Shown here piece after piece: positions 47,486-57,905 of a stretch of DNA of 64,000 bases. The stretch covers positions 67,019-131,018 of the forward strand of contig QANZ01019074.1 in the NCBI GenBank assembly GCA_003254925.1, written 5' to 3'. Under the pieces are notes generated by a model. The model saw only the letters and a list, made by a program, of their open reading frames with translations. It was not told the origin of the DNA and did not search any database. Position 1 is the first letter of the stretch, and every line of letters starts with the position of its first letter. A program made the translations under genes and the position numbers. The stretch comes from Chamaecrista fasciculata. Lineage: Eukaryota > Streptophyta > Magnoliopsida > Fabales > Fabaceae.

Positions 47486-47489
<4 letters not shown>
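45753..47489 (-). CDS. Plasmodesmata-located protein (PDLP, two DUF26 domains)
   Basis: Exons 47489-46787, 46351-46235 and 45760-45753 give 828 nt (275 aa). A Leu-rich signal peptide (1-22) is followed by two DUF26/Gnk2 domains with C-X8-C-X2-C motifs at Cys83/92/95 and Cys181/190/193. A juxtamembrane segment and one membrane span (about 246-266) follow, with a very short tail RVCTEGHGK. This is the type I layout of PDLPs, and the absence of a kinase domain separates it from cysteine-rich receptor kinases. Length and tail fit the PDLP6/7/8 branch. PDLPs sit in the plasma membrane of plasmodesmata and regulate cell-to-cell movement and callose. The last exon is 8 nt (two bases of Gly, Lys, stop). 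The donor after exon 1 (GTTAGG) is weak but in frame. A Harbinger-like MITE occupies most of intron 2. Confidence 0.88.
45807..46156. mobile_element. Harbinger/Tourist-like MITE (45810-46153) in a PDLP intron, TSD TTA
   Basis: The ends GAGTCCCTTTGGATAGGC and GCTTATCTAAACGGGCTC are imperfect inverted repeats of the GGGTCCGTTTGGATA type. They are flanked by TTA at 45807-45809 and 46154-46156, the target preference of PIF/Harbinger elements. The inside is AT-rich with self-complementary parts (ATTAATTAAAAGTACTTTT). Length is 344 bp with no coding capacity. It fills most of the 474-bp intron 2 of the PDLP gene. Confidence 0.75.

Positions 47490-47526
<37 letters not shown>
47490..47526. repeat. 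GA/CT microsatellite in the PDLP 5' leader
   Basis: About 18 GA dinucleotides immediately upstream of the PDLP start codon (CT on the coding strand). A CT-rich 5' leader of this sort is common in plant genes. Copy number is likely to vary between individuals. Confidence 0.9.
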
Positions 47527-47533
<7 letters not shown>

Positions 47534-47617
47534 AGGTTAGTGAAGAGTGATGATGATGGCTTAAGCTTAGTGTAAGAGTTGTTCAAGAAGCACAATAGTG
47601 AAGTAGGATGATGGGGG

Positions 47618-47626
47618 CTTTATATA
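47618..47626 (-). promoter_or_regulatory. TATA box of the PDLP gene
   Basis: TATATAAAG on the minus strand, 129 bp before the start codon, leaves room for a leader of about 100 nt that includes the CT microsatellite. No other good TATA element lies between it and the ATG. Confidence 0.55.
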
Positions 47627-47712
47627 TTGAAAGTTTGGAGCTTTTCATGGACTATCATTGATGAATGAAGAAACACTCGGGAAACTTCAAATTCCTATCA
47701 ACTTTTATTTTT

Positions 47713-47977
47713 GAGTAAACTAACAATTTAGTCCCTGAAAGATCATCAAATTGACAACTCGGTCCCTAAAAGATTGAAATGTACAGTTTAATCTCTAAAG
47801 ATCAAAACGGTATACTTTTTAATCTTTGAAAGATTAAAAGAGTATATTATTTAGTCCATAAAAAGGACTAATTAATATCTCATTTTGATCTTTTAGGAAT
47901 TAAACTATACATTCCTATCTTCATGGACCAAATTGTCAACTTGGTGATTTATCAGGGACCAAATTGTTAGTTTATTC
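47713..47977. mobile_element. Foldback MITE with GAGTAAACTAACAA ends
   Basis: The left end GAGTAAACTAACAATTTAG and right end ATTGTTAGTTTATTC are inverted, and the arms repeat GGTCCCT/GGGACC phrases. The end is similar to that of the large element at 34556-36802 (GAGTAAACTACCAA), so both may use the same transposase. Flanking T-rich 9-mers agree at about 8 of 9 bases, which is weak evidence because of low complexity. Length is 265 bp, 88 bp upstream of the PDLP TATA box. Confidence 0.6.
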
Positions 47978-48117
47978 TTTTTTTTTTATTATTATTATTA
48001 TCATATCTTTTACTTTTTCATTATATTATTTCAGTATGAACTAATTTTTGTTCAAGTAAAAATGTTTTACAATAAAATAATCTTGCTTTGAGTTATAAGC
48101 ATATATATATATATACA

Positions 48118-48296
48118 CTAGAGGCTTTGCGTGCCCTAATGGGCACGCAAATATATATGTAAAATAAATGAGGGACTAAATTGTTAACTCAGTAAAAAAG
48201 AAAGGATCAAATAATAATTTTTCTCTTATTATTAATTTTGTACTATAGTTTTAAAATGTGGACGACCAGAAAGGGGTGGAGCCATATAATATAAGA
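48118..48296 (-). mobile_element. Mini-Helitron (179 bp), minus orientation
   Basis: On the minus strand it starts TCTTATATTATATGGCTCC after an A. It ends with a hairpin (TTTGCGTGCCC with GGGCACGCAAA) followed by GCCTCTAG and then T. It shares both ends with the copy at 6930-7292 and the 3' end with 34259-34451. TA microsatellites border it on both sides. It is non-autonomous. Confidence 0.7.
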
Positions 48297-51200
48297 TATA
48301 TATATATATATATATATATTGCCTTGAACTATATGTACGTTGTCATATGTATGTTTTAAGTACAAATGATACTAATTTACATATATAAGTTTATTGGTAA
48401 AATCTTCATTTTGGTTTTTCAAACAATAGAGTTAGTTCTGTTTTAGTCCTAAAATTTTTATAATTTTGTTTTGGTACTCAAATAAAATTTTGACCTAAGT
48501 TTATGATGCAAACTATTAACTTTAAATAATTTTTTGGGCAAACATGTTGGTGAGTTTTTCTAAATATTGTAAATATTGTATCAAATAAATATTGTAAAAA
48601 AGAAGGATAAAACTTTTATATTTAGATGGGGAAAGGGGTTTATATTTGTTTCATGGAGTCTTGTATCAAACATACATTACTAACCTATTAGCTTAATAGC
48701 TATGATTGTGTAATGAGATTTGAATATTTATACCAGTTTCAAAGGGTTTATAATTTTTCATTCAGAAATTATATTGAGAAGAGTTTGCCAAAAAGTTAAA
48801 CATTTTACCAATATTTAGGACCAAAATGAAACATTTTGTCAAAATTTAGGACCAATTTAAACATTTTGAAACATACTGGACCAAAGTGAACATTAAGACA
48901 TACATTTAGGACCAAAATAATCGTTTGATCTATATATATATAGCTTACTCTTTTGTTTGTGAATGGCCCAAATCATAATATTTCTCCGAATGGGCTTAGG
49001 GTCCATAGATTTGCACTAGAACAAATGCTACAAGGATCCGAATTTTCAACAGCCAGAAAATGCATTGACAAACCAAAAAAAAAACAGCCAGAAAATGCCG
49101 TTTAGGTTTTTGTAATTGACTGAATTTAAACCACACCCAGCTCTCTGTTTCCTATAGTGAAAATTTTCATCATTTTTTTTGTTGGAGAATGTTTTTTTAA
49201 TGAAAAGATAAGAGGTATAAATATATGTTTTTTGCTTCTCATTGGAACCAGTATATTCACCTGAAATTTATTAGAGAAGATTTAATGACTAGTTTCTTAG
49301 AGAGAATCAAAATGTGTTACCTTTTCAATCTGTCAAGTGAATCTTATTTTATCATTTTAGTTAATTCCCATTGATTTATATATTTTCTGAAGAACAAGTC
49401 TATTTAGATTTATTATTTTTAAGTCTTACAATATCTCCTATACTGTATGTATGACATTTGCACCTTTTATACAATGATAAATATCCTTGATAAAGAAAAA
49501 AAAAAGGAAATCCTAAACACAAAGAAAACAGGGAATGAAATTTCACACTTCTATATTTTTTTTCGTCATACAATTAAATTTAAACAAACACTTCTTCTCT
49601 TTATACAAGTTTGTTTTATCTTTAAAAGATAAATCATTCCTTAATTTGGTCTTCCAAATTGCAAAATCTTAATATAGTCTCTCAATATTTTTTCTCAAGT
49701 ATTTTGTATTTTTAAAAGATCAAAAGGAACAAATATAATAGAAAAAAAATATTAATGGATTATACTTCGTTTTACAAAAGTATACATACATATACCCACA
49801 TGAGTCTTTAATAATCAATCTTCAAATCTACATAATAGGTAAAATAATATTTTATCATTTTTTTAAAACGTGGTAATTAAATAACTTCTGATTCTCTTCT
49901 TAAAATATCTAAACTATTATAATATAATTTAAACTATATTTTGAATTTTTTTTCCAAAAATTGACATATATTTTGAGTTTACACAACTCTTCCTTTTGTG
50001 GTTTTGATAATGACATATTGACATCTACAAATATTATGTTTTGTGGTTGTGGATAAGAAAGTAATTTGATTCTCTTTCGGTCATCTTTGAAATGGATAAA
50101 AGAATGAACAGTAGGGGATTTTGCATAGAAAAATCTGATTTTTTGAATGAAAATCATAATCATACAAAGATCACACAAAACAATTTGATGTGAAGGAAAC
50201 CACAAATGTTCAAAATACAAGTCAAGAAAAATGCATGATTTAGATTTTAGTCTCCGTTTTGTCATATGCTACAAGAATTTAGCTATATTTATCTATTGGA
50301 ATTGAAATGTCAATATTTTTAATATCCATATCCTAATATTAGTGGTCACTTAATTGGATTTAAGACTTAATCACAGTTAAAAAGCACAGATCATTCTTAT
50401 AAATATGTTATGTAACATAATGAGCTCATTCTGAAACTGGAATTAATTATAGACTTCGGAATATCTTTACCATTCGATTTTATTTTGCATATAAATTTTA
50501 GAAAGATATTCTGTTGCTTTGACGGGCGTGGAGGAGGTTCTTTCTGCTTTTTCTTGTGAAGAAGCTAGAAAAGTGAGATGGACCAAACCGCTTTACTTTT
50601 TCTCTTTTTTGGGTCAAAACCAAACAATTTACATGATGACATATTGACATAGTATGTGGTTGGTCCATCAATTTTGGTATTTTATAGATCAACCCCTGCA
50701 ATTCCTAAAAATTACTCTGCACGCCACAGAACTGCATCATGGGGTTGTGAAATTGAGTAACAATGTCCCATTATAATCTGAATCTCTATGTGCTGTCTTG
50801 GTCACTCAATTTCTTTTTTTTTTTTTTTTTTTTTTTTTTNTTTTTTTTTTTTTTTTTGTTAAGAGTTTTTCTACATATATCTTATAGTGAGAATTTTGAA
50901 TGATATATAGTTTATTGTAAAATAGCTAGAGTCAATTCCCATTGACAAAAATAATTAAAGTTGAAGACACCAATGTTACAATGTCCATAAATAGAGCTAT
51001 TTTTTTCCTTCTTTTGGCAGAAACCCAATCAATGAGGACATCACAAAGTCATGGAATCAACTACTAGGATTTGATTCTCACACTTTCACTTTCAACTCTC
51101 AATAATAGCATTCTTTTCTTTTCCTCTTTTTTTTTTTTCCAAAACAATTACAATGAGCAGATATCTCGATGTGTTTTCTGAGAAATGGAATCCCCCAAAA

Positions 51201-51361
51201 GCAGTGAATAGCCCTAAACAAAACCGAACAAAAACAAAAACAAAAAAAGAAAGAAAGGAAAAGTGAAACTGCTAAGTTTCACTTTCACTTGTGTTATGTG
51301 ATGGATCTACAATTATTTACTATGTTAATAATTTGGGGTGATTCTCCTATTTCTCTTCCTG

Positions 51362-51398
<37 letters not shown>

Positions 51399-51465
51399 CA
51401 CTTGATTTGGTTTGATCCGAGAGAAAGCAAAAAAAGTAGCAGCTACTACATACTACCTCCTCTAT
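48297..51465. repeat. Intergenic DNA with a half MITE and simple repeats
   Basis: The part at 48775-48935 repeats TTTAGGACCAAAATGAAACA-like phrases and matches the right half of the foldback at 59823-60138; the left half is absent. A T-run of about 45 with one unresolved base lies at 50812-50857 and an ATC microsatellite at 51363-51398, probably within or near the 3' UTR of the Nudix gene. No other gene was recognised. Confidence 0.45.
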
Positions 51466-52688
51466 TTACAACTCAGATTTCTTATCATCTCCATTGTTAA
51501 TGCTAATGCACTTCACACGCCCAACCTTCTTAGTCCTCAATCGATTTACCAATCTGTCTAATGCATCCTTCATCCACCAGTGTTGGCATACTTCTCTCGC
51601 TTCACCAACACTCATCTGCACAGCACACACACACACAATCCTCAATATCAGTTCATAATTATTAAAAACATATTCTTTTTTGGTCCCCCCATATTTTACA
51701 AAGTTAATTATTCATATGAACTAAATAGTTGATATTTGTAACTAAAAAGTGTATTTTCAATATTTAGGGACTAAATTATAAATTTATGATAAATTTGAGG
51801 AATAAAAAGTAAATTTCGTCCTCCATGGAAAAGGTTATATAGAATGAGTTACCCAGATTCTCTGACGGAAGTTCTGCTCAGGCCAGAGTTCTAGCTGTTC
51901 TTGAACAAGAAGAGGGAACATGTAGCCTTCGTAGAAGGTGTCATGGGTTTTGCTTTTGAAGCTCCACTTCCCCAATTCAGCCTGCACAACCCAAAATCAC
52001 AATAATCACTTTAAGGTATGTAGATATGACTTGTAAAATTAAAGCAAGGTATTGAATGGTTCATGAATTGAAGTATAATGAGTATTAATAAATGAAGGAA
52101 GTGGGTTTGATTGGCTTACCCCAACAATGCCTCGAACCCCTGCTTCCTCTATGGTTTCTCTAGCGGCTGCCTCCTTTTTGGATTCGTCTAATTCCCACCC
52201 TCCCTGGTTTTGGTCAAAATAGGTTAATTAGAGATGTAGTAAATGAGGAAAAATCCATGGATGCGGTTTCAAAATGGCAATAATAATGGTGTGTGTTTGT
52301 GGGTATTAATTATTGACTAGTATTATGTAAGTATGAATTTACCTTGGGAAATAGCATCCCTTTGCCTTTCTGAGAACTTATCACCAAAACCTCTAATTCC
52401 TCTGAAGCCTCGTCGTCCTCCATCTTGTATCTGTAAGGTATACATCTGCAGAGAGCACAATGAAGAACCACAAAAATTTCAAGAAATGAATTAAGAGTGG
52501 CTATGAATACAATATGCCCAAATCCTTGTTTCATTATAAAGAAGAAGATGTAAACTCTAAAACCCAGAGAACAAAAGAGAGGAAACGAACCCGACGACTT
52601 GGCGGCGACCTTTCCGGTAACGCTGTAAGTGGCGGCCGGTACGAGAGACCAAAGCGACGACGTTTTCTTGGGAAACCAAAGCGACCAT
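51466..52688 (-). CDS. Nudix hydrolase, plant NUDT4/17/21 type
   Basis: Five exons, 52688-52591, 52445-52343, 52203-52120, 51981-51853 and 51615-51466, all with GT-AG junctions, sum to 564 nt (187 aa). The Nudix box GX5EX7REUXEEXGU is at 68-90 (GGWELDE...RETIEEAGV) and holds the Glu residues that bind Mg2+. The opening LVSRTGRHLQRY and the later LGKWSFKSKTHDTFYEGYMF and WPEQNFRQRIW segments are characteristic of this plant subgroup. Its members hydrolyse diphosphoinositol polyphosphates, dinucleoside polyphosphates or similar X-linked nucleoside diphosphates; substrate is not predictable here. The N-terminus lacks an obvious long targeting peptide, so a cytosolic product is likely. The C-terminus ends NNGDDKKSEL. 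The start at 52688 is the only ATG before the conserved region. Confidence 0.92.
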
Positions 52689-53262
52689 TTTGATTTTTGG
52701 GTTTAGAAGAAATGAAGAAACAAATTAAGGGGATGGAGGTGAGTGGATAGCATGAATTGAGATGAGAGAAAGGGGAAGTGGGGTCTCTTTAATAATAATG
52801 TGAAGCGGTTTAGGAGCGAGAAAAAAATGATGATGAGAGAGAGAGAGAGAAACTGATAATAAACAAAAAAAAAACTGTAGAGAGAGAGAAAGAGAAGAGA
52901 GAAGAGAGAGATGAGGATGATGGGTGTGGGGCCCGCGAAATGCATGCCTACAGGTCGACACGTGTGAATGACGTGTCTAGTGACTTCCTATGTGGCTCTC
53001 CTCCTCCTCACGTCACTCCTCTTTTCCTTTTCCTTTTCCAGTCCCACTTTTGGAACATGCCAACATTAATTTTTTACCATCCTTTTATATATTACAACTA
53101 CTTTTTCACAACTTATTTACCTTAATATTCAAAAAATATATTTAATATTAAATATATTTTTTTTGAATATTTCACGTATATTGTTGTACGAAAGGTTACT
53201 ATATACCCCATCTTCCACTTCATTACAAAGTATCTGTATTGTTAGTATTTTAATTTTAGACT
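52689..53262. promoter_or_regulatory. Nudix gene 5' flank
   Basis: GA-rich leader-like sequence (52834-52916, on the minus strand CT-rich) and an ACGTG-containing segment (GACACGTGTGAATGACGTG at 52958-52976) with a CACGTG G-box and an ACGT core. No firm TATA box was found. The right part is AT-rich without a gene. Confidence 0.35.
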
Positions 53263-53806
53263 TTTAGAAATAGGCCAAAGTCTCAAATTGGTCCTTTATG
53301 TATGGGGTACACTTCAAATTGGTCTTTTTTATCTTTCATTTGTTTTAAATTCGTCCTACATCTTTTTATAATGTTTCAAATTGGTCCAAAAAATATTGAA
53401 TATGGTCATATTTATCTCATTCAAGCTCAAATGCAACCAATCCAAATCTATTGGTTTCTTTTGACAAATACTTTAGGAGGATTAACAAATGAGATTAAAT
53501 CAAATCCCGAAAGTATATAACTCGTTTCCCGACCAGACAAGTGAAATTAATAATATTTCTCATTTTAAGTCTGAATGCGACGAGTTCGAGATTATATACT
53601 AACTCTTGTATAGTTCTTTCTCTGCTTAATTAAAATCGCTAGCAAATGAAGTTAAATTGAGTCTCAAAAGTAAGTTTGGGACCAATTTAAAACATCATGG
53701 AAAGATGTATAACCAATCTACCTAAAACAAATGAAAAATAAAGGACCAATAAAAAAATTACCCCATCCATAAAGGGACCAATTTGAGACTTTGGCCTTTA
53801 AAAATA
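53263..53806. mobile_element. MULE-like foldback (53273-53796), 10-bp TSD with one mismatch
   Basis: The ends GGCCAAAGTCTCAAATTGG and CCAATTTGAGACTTTGGCC are exact inverted repeats. The flanks TTTAGAAATA (53263-53272) and TTTAAAAATA (53797-53806) differ at one base. The arms repeat AAATTGGTCC/GGACCAATTT. Length is 524 bp. The middle shares ACTCGTTT- and CGACGAGTT-type segments with the elements near 3640-4064 and 62990-63821. No coding capacity is seen. Confidence 0.8.
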
Positions 53807-54240
53807 TTTTGAAAAGTAGTAGAAAATTATTAAAATGATATTTTTCAAATGATCAGAATTCAAAAATATATCATTCCCGTCGTCTGCATCCATATATAAT
53901 TCGTTGAAATAACTGTTGTTAGAGGCTTTCTGTATAAAGCGACGATTATAATCGTCACTAAAACTGAGGGTGGAATTCACATTGTAGTGGGATTTCTACT
54001 TAACGACAGTAATGGCCGTCATCATAACTGACTTAATTGTTACTACGACGGTTGTAACCATGTTTAAGTTTTATCTTCGGTTATAACAATTGCCATTGTT
54101 GAATGCTCCTTATTAAACAGTTTATTAACAGTCTTAACCATCACTGGTTGGAGCTGTTAGCGTTAGTTTTCAAATTAAAAGTATTTAACAGACGTGACTT
54201 GTTGGATGTGCTTTACAAAATATACTGTTATATTTTAGCT
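53807..54240. repeat. Possible CACTA-element terminal region
   Basis: TTGTAGTG at about 53981-53988 is the reverse complement of CACTACAA, the typical CACTA terminus. Next to it lies GCGACGATTATAATCGTCAC, and the region contains further ACGACGGTT/GTCGTC phrases, as in CACTA subterminal repeats. The opposite terminus is not found and no transposase is seen, so the call is tentative. Confidence 0.3.
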
Positions 54241-54700
54241 ATTGAAACCTTAAATTCACCCTTTTAATTTTTGGATTCACAACTCACAAGCATAATTATC
54301 ACTAATAATATTATGCAAAGTTAATTATAATTTATAAGTAAAACTTTGAGTTTTGTTGTCAAGAATTGGACATGTTGGACGATGAAGAATGATAAGACCA
54401 AAAATACAAAAGAGATTAAAGATTTAAAGTATTAAATTTATAATTTAACGCATATATTAAAATTTAATAATTCACAAAATCTATTAAAGATTTAAAGTAT
54501 TAAACGTCTAACTGAAAGAAATAATTATTTCTCATTTTTTTTATTTTTTTATATAATTTATTTAAGTAGAGTTCAAATATTTTTAAATTGTCTTCATCAA
54601 AAGGCAACAAAGGTGGATTCAATCTGCAAGAAGTTAACTCATAACTCATAAGGTCATAAGTTCGAATCATGTTATCGTTGTGAAAGTCTTGTTGGTTAAG
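54241..54700. other. AT-rich intergenic DNA
   Basis: No gene or element recognised. A short repeated phrase (ATTAAAGATTTAAAGTATTAAA) occurs at 54414 and 54484. Confidence 0.45.
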
Positions 54701-55022
54701 AAGCATAGACACTTCATTTTGAAGGCGTGTCGCCGTGTCAGATACGTGTCAGCGTTCGATACTCGTATAACACCGACACGACACACATATCCATAAATTT
54801 TAGAATATAAATAATTTTTTGTAACTTTTACATGATAGGCAAAAGAAAATAATAATAGATATGACATATATTATGAATAAAAATTGTAATTTTTAATTTT
54901 TTCATTAAAAATTATGAATATTTAATTATTTATATATATAAATATATGCCGTGTCGTGTCGCGTAATTTTGAGAGTTTGACGTGTTGCTGTGTCCGTGTC
55001 CGTGTCAGTGTCCATGCTTACC
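54701..55022. mobile_element. Inverted-repeat element with GTGTC-rich arms
   Basis: The left end AAGCATAGACACTTC and the right end GTGTCCATGCTT are inverted. The left arm carries CGTGTCGCCGTGTCAG and CACCGACACGACACAC, and the right arm GCCGTGTCGTGTCGCG and GTGTCCGTGTCCGTGTC. The middle is AT-rich. This type (ACACGGACACG) recurs in plant genomes as a MITE. No TSD could be defined. Confidence 0.55.
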
Positions 55023-55383
55023 CAACTCACCTAAGGAGTCTGTAAGTACCTCTATAAGCGCTTATAAAATTTGTCCTAACCTTAATGAATCTTGGGTCCC
55101 AACTCACCTAAACTTTAGCTTACCCAAAATAAAGAAATTGTCTCCATCAAGAAACGAGTTTAATAATTTAGTGGCCTGGATTCATTAAAAAAACGTCAAA
55201 ATATTTTTTTTCCTTTCCAATGAACGAACAGATTTTTTAGTTTTTCTTTTTTTACAAAAGTTACTGACTATTAATTAAATGTCGAATAAAAATTTTAATT
55301 GGTTCAATATAAATCGAAGTAGTTTTCTTATCGCCTACCAAAAAAATAGTTCTCTTATCAAAATGATCTAATCATACTACTTG
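55023..55383. other. Intergenic DNA
   Basis: No feature recognised apart from a short direct repeat (CCCAACTCACCTAA at 55021 and 55098). Confidence 0.4.
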
Positions 55384-55589
55384 AATTGTTCTTTTATTTT
55401 TTTTTTATCAACCAAAGATATTTACCGTCGAGAACAATGACTAATATTTTTGTCGATGGTCTTTCACTTAAGGATAAAGAGCTGACACAAAATGTTTTTT
55501 ATATTTAAAAGTAGGATTCGAATCCCCACTACTTAATTAAGAGACCAAGTGAGAAACTATTAGGTTACACTCATATGATTAATTGTTCT
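55384..55589 (-). mobile_element. SINE (55393-55580) with exact 9-bp TSD
   Basis: Exact direct repeats AATTGTTCT (55384-55392 and 55581-55589) flank a 188-bp minus-strand element. Its tRNA-like head has a B box (GGATTCGAATCC, 55525-55514) and a plausible A box region about 40 bp upstream. The body includes AACATTTTGTGTCAGC and the tail is an A-run. It is the same family as 39271-39420. The intact TSD shows a complete insertion. Confidence 0.75.
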
Positions 55590-56452
55590 ATTATTCTATA
55601 TATCAAATATCATCAATCAGATTATATTAAAGATTATTAACGAGAGATTTATTCAAGTAGTAAATAATTTAGTATCATTTAAATAAGATTTTAGATTATA
55701 TATATATATGATGATGATGAATATAATTATTTTTATTAGGAAATTCTTTCACTATAACTAAGTATATAACGCCAATCGAATCTAAATTATTAGTTAGGAC
55801 AAAACTCTAAATGTGGGGGTAAATCAAAACAAAAAAAAAAACGAAAGATTTTACCAATTTAATTTTTGAAACATTTATTAAAAGATAGATTAACACAAGA
55901 AAAATGAGGCGAGTCAAAAGGCTCATTAGAGGGAAAACCAGCCAACACTAAAACTAGGAGCAGCAGCCAATCACATGCAGTTGTTGTTTACCCTTTTTCC
56001 TTTATGTAATCTTTTCGCCGTTATTCTCACAGTTTTGAGTTTACTCTACCAATCATTCATTTTTGGTCTTAATATTTCGGGTTAATTATGTTTTATTTTT
56101 TAATTTAAGTAAGAAAAAGTTTATATGAGTTGGTCTTGGGAGCTCACAAAGGCTAAGGCACTTCCAAGTTCTGTGAACGCTCAGAGCGATACTTACCGAA
56201 CGTCTATCAACAAGGCCTTCACATCGGCAGCGGAATTCAAATTTACGGCTTTGTGAGTTATGAATTGACTCCTTATCAACTGGGTCAACTTTTATAGACA
56301 ACTTAATTATGTTTTTGTTGAAACATTGGGTTTACAAAAACTATTCTCGTTGGAAATATAATTTTCTTGTTCCAAACATTATTAAAATATTTAGTAATGA
56401 ATATATTTCTTAATTGATTTACATACCTTTTTGTTTGTTAGATATTTTTTTA
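55590..56452. other. Intergenic DNA with an unassigned GC-richer patch
   Basis: The 56126-56260 segment is GC-richer than its surroundings and reads on the plus strand as a 43-aa open frame starting MSWSWELTKAKALPSS. I recognise no family. It could be a gene fragment carried by a repeat. The rest is AT-rich. Confidence 0.35.
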
Positions 56453-57516
56453 TTTAGAAAAGGCTTATGACAGAGTACCAAGGGATATTTTATGGAAGGC
56501 TTTGGAGAAGAAAGGAGTTCGTGTGGCTTATATACGGGCGATTCAAGACATGTATAACGGGGTTACAACTTGTGTGAGAACACAGAGTGGAGCGACGAGG
56601 GATTTTCTTATTACCATAGGACTTCATCAAGGCTCAGCTCTGAGCCCATACCTCTTTAATGTGGTACTGGATGTACTCACTGATCATATACAAGAGGCGG
56701 CACCAAGGTGCATGCTCTTTGCTGATGACATTGTCTTGGTTGGGGACTCCAAAGGCGAAGTCAATGCAACACTAGAAAGGTGGAGACAAGCTTTGGAGAC
56801 TTATGGTTTTCGTATCAGTAGAAGTAAGACAGAGTTTATGGCGTGTAAGTTCAGTGGCAGAGAAGGGGATACTACAGATATTGTGAAACTCGGTGATCAT
56901 CAATTACAAGAAGTTACAAGCTTTAGGTATTTGGGAACGATTTTGTAAAGCAAAGGGGAAATAGAAGAGGATGTTAATCACAGGATTCAGACAGGGTGGA
57001 TGAAGTGGAGAAAGGCCCTTGTTTTCTGTGATAAAAAAGTGCCGCTTAAACTAAAAGGAAAATTTTATCGCACGGCAATAAGACCCGCTCTATTGTATGG
57101 TACTGAATGTTGGGCAATAAAAGGGCAACATGAGCAAAAATTCAACGTGACTGAGATGAGAATGCTTCGTTGGATGTGTGGTCATACTATTATGGATAAG
57201 ATCAGGAATGAAGTCATCAGAGAGGAGGTTGGTGTGGCGCCTATCATTGAGAAATTGGTCGAAACACGCCTTAGGTGGTTTGGGCATGTGCAAAGAAGAC
57301 CTTTAGAGGCCCCGGTACGCAGAGTTGATCAAATGGTAGAGAATCCTATAATCCGGGGAAGGGGAAGACCAAAGAAAACTATCCAAGAAACTATCCGAAA
57401 AGATTTAGTTATCAATAACCTTACGGTTGACATGTGCAAGGATAGAACACGTTGACGTCAGTTGATTCATATAGCCGACCCCACCTAGTGGGATAAGGCT
57501 TTGGTTGTTGTTGTTG
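56453..57516 (+). mobile_element. 5'-truncated RTE-type LINE
   Basis: The frame enters abruptly at about 56454 in [11 protein letters not shown] and continues through the reverse-transcriptase motifs [14 protein letters not shown] and [14 protein letters not shown] (catalytic FADD). It reaches FRYLGTIL, where TAA at 56946-56948 stops it, and then resumes in the same frame from SKGEIEEDVNHRI to RTRQRQ-type sequence near 57455. The downstream part (LYGTECWAIKGQ, MLRWMCGHT, RWFGHVQRRP, RGRGRPKKT) is the typical plant RTE C-terminus. The element ends in GACCCCACC...AAGGCTTTGG and a GTT/TTG repeat tail, a hallmark of RTE. The endonuclease and early RT parts are missing. It is inactive because of the truncation and the stop. 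No clear TSD was found. Confidence 0.88.
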
Positions 57517-57871
57517 ATCAAAATAATTAAATCTCTGGGTTATTGTTAATTCCCGGAAATTTCTTTATTTTAATAATTAAGTGTATATATTGTCAATGAC
57601 AATTGTCATTCTAATAAGATAATCAATTGGTATATTTTTACCAAATCAACATGATGTTCAAATCCAGGGGGCTCAAATGATACATATATATGACGAAGAT
57701 GAACAGCAACTACAATGATAAGTTATTAGAAAATGTTTGAATCAGGCCCCAAAAAAAAAATGTTGAAACGGTAGATACTACGTATTAGGAATTAATATGG
57801 AGTGCAATGAATTCAATTCAGTAAACCATGAAAAACGCGTCAAATAGCTTAACAAAACCAATTTTAATTTG

Positions 57872-57905
<34 letters not shown>

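Noticed and set aside
46828-47595. 255-codon frame on the minus strand overlapping the PDLP gene
   Set aside because: It is a GC-rich shadow frame with Arg/Pro/Leu-rich composition; the PDLP frame has the conserved Cys motifs.
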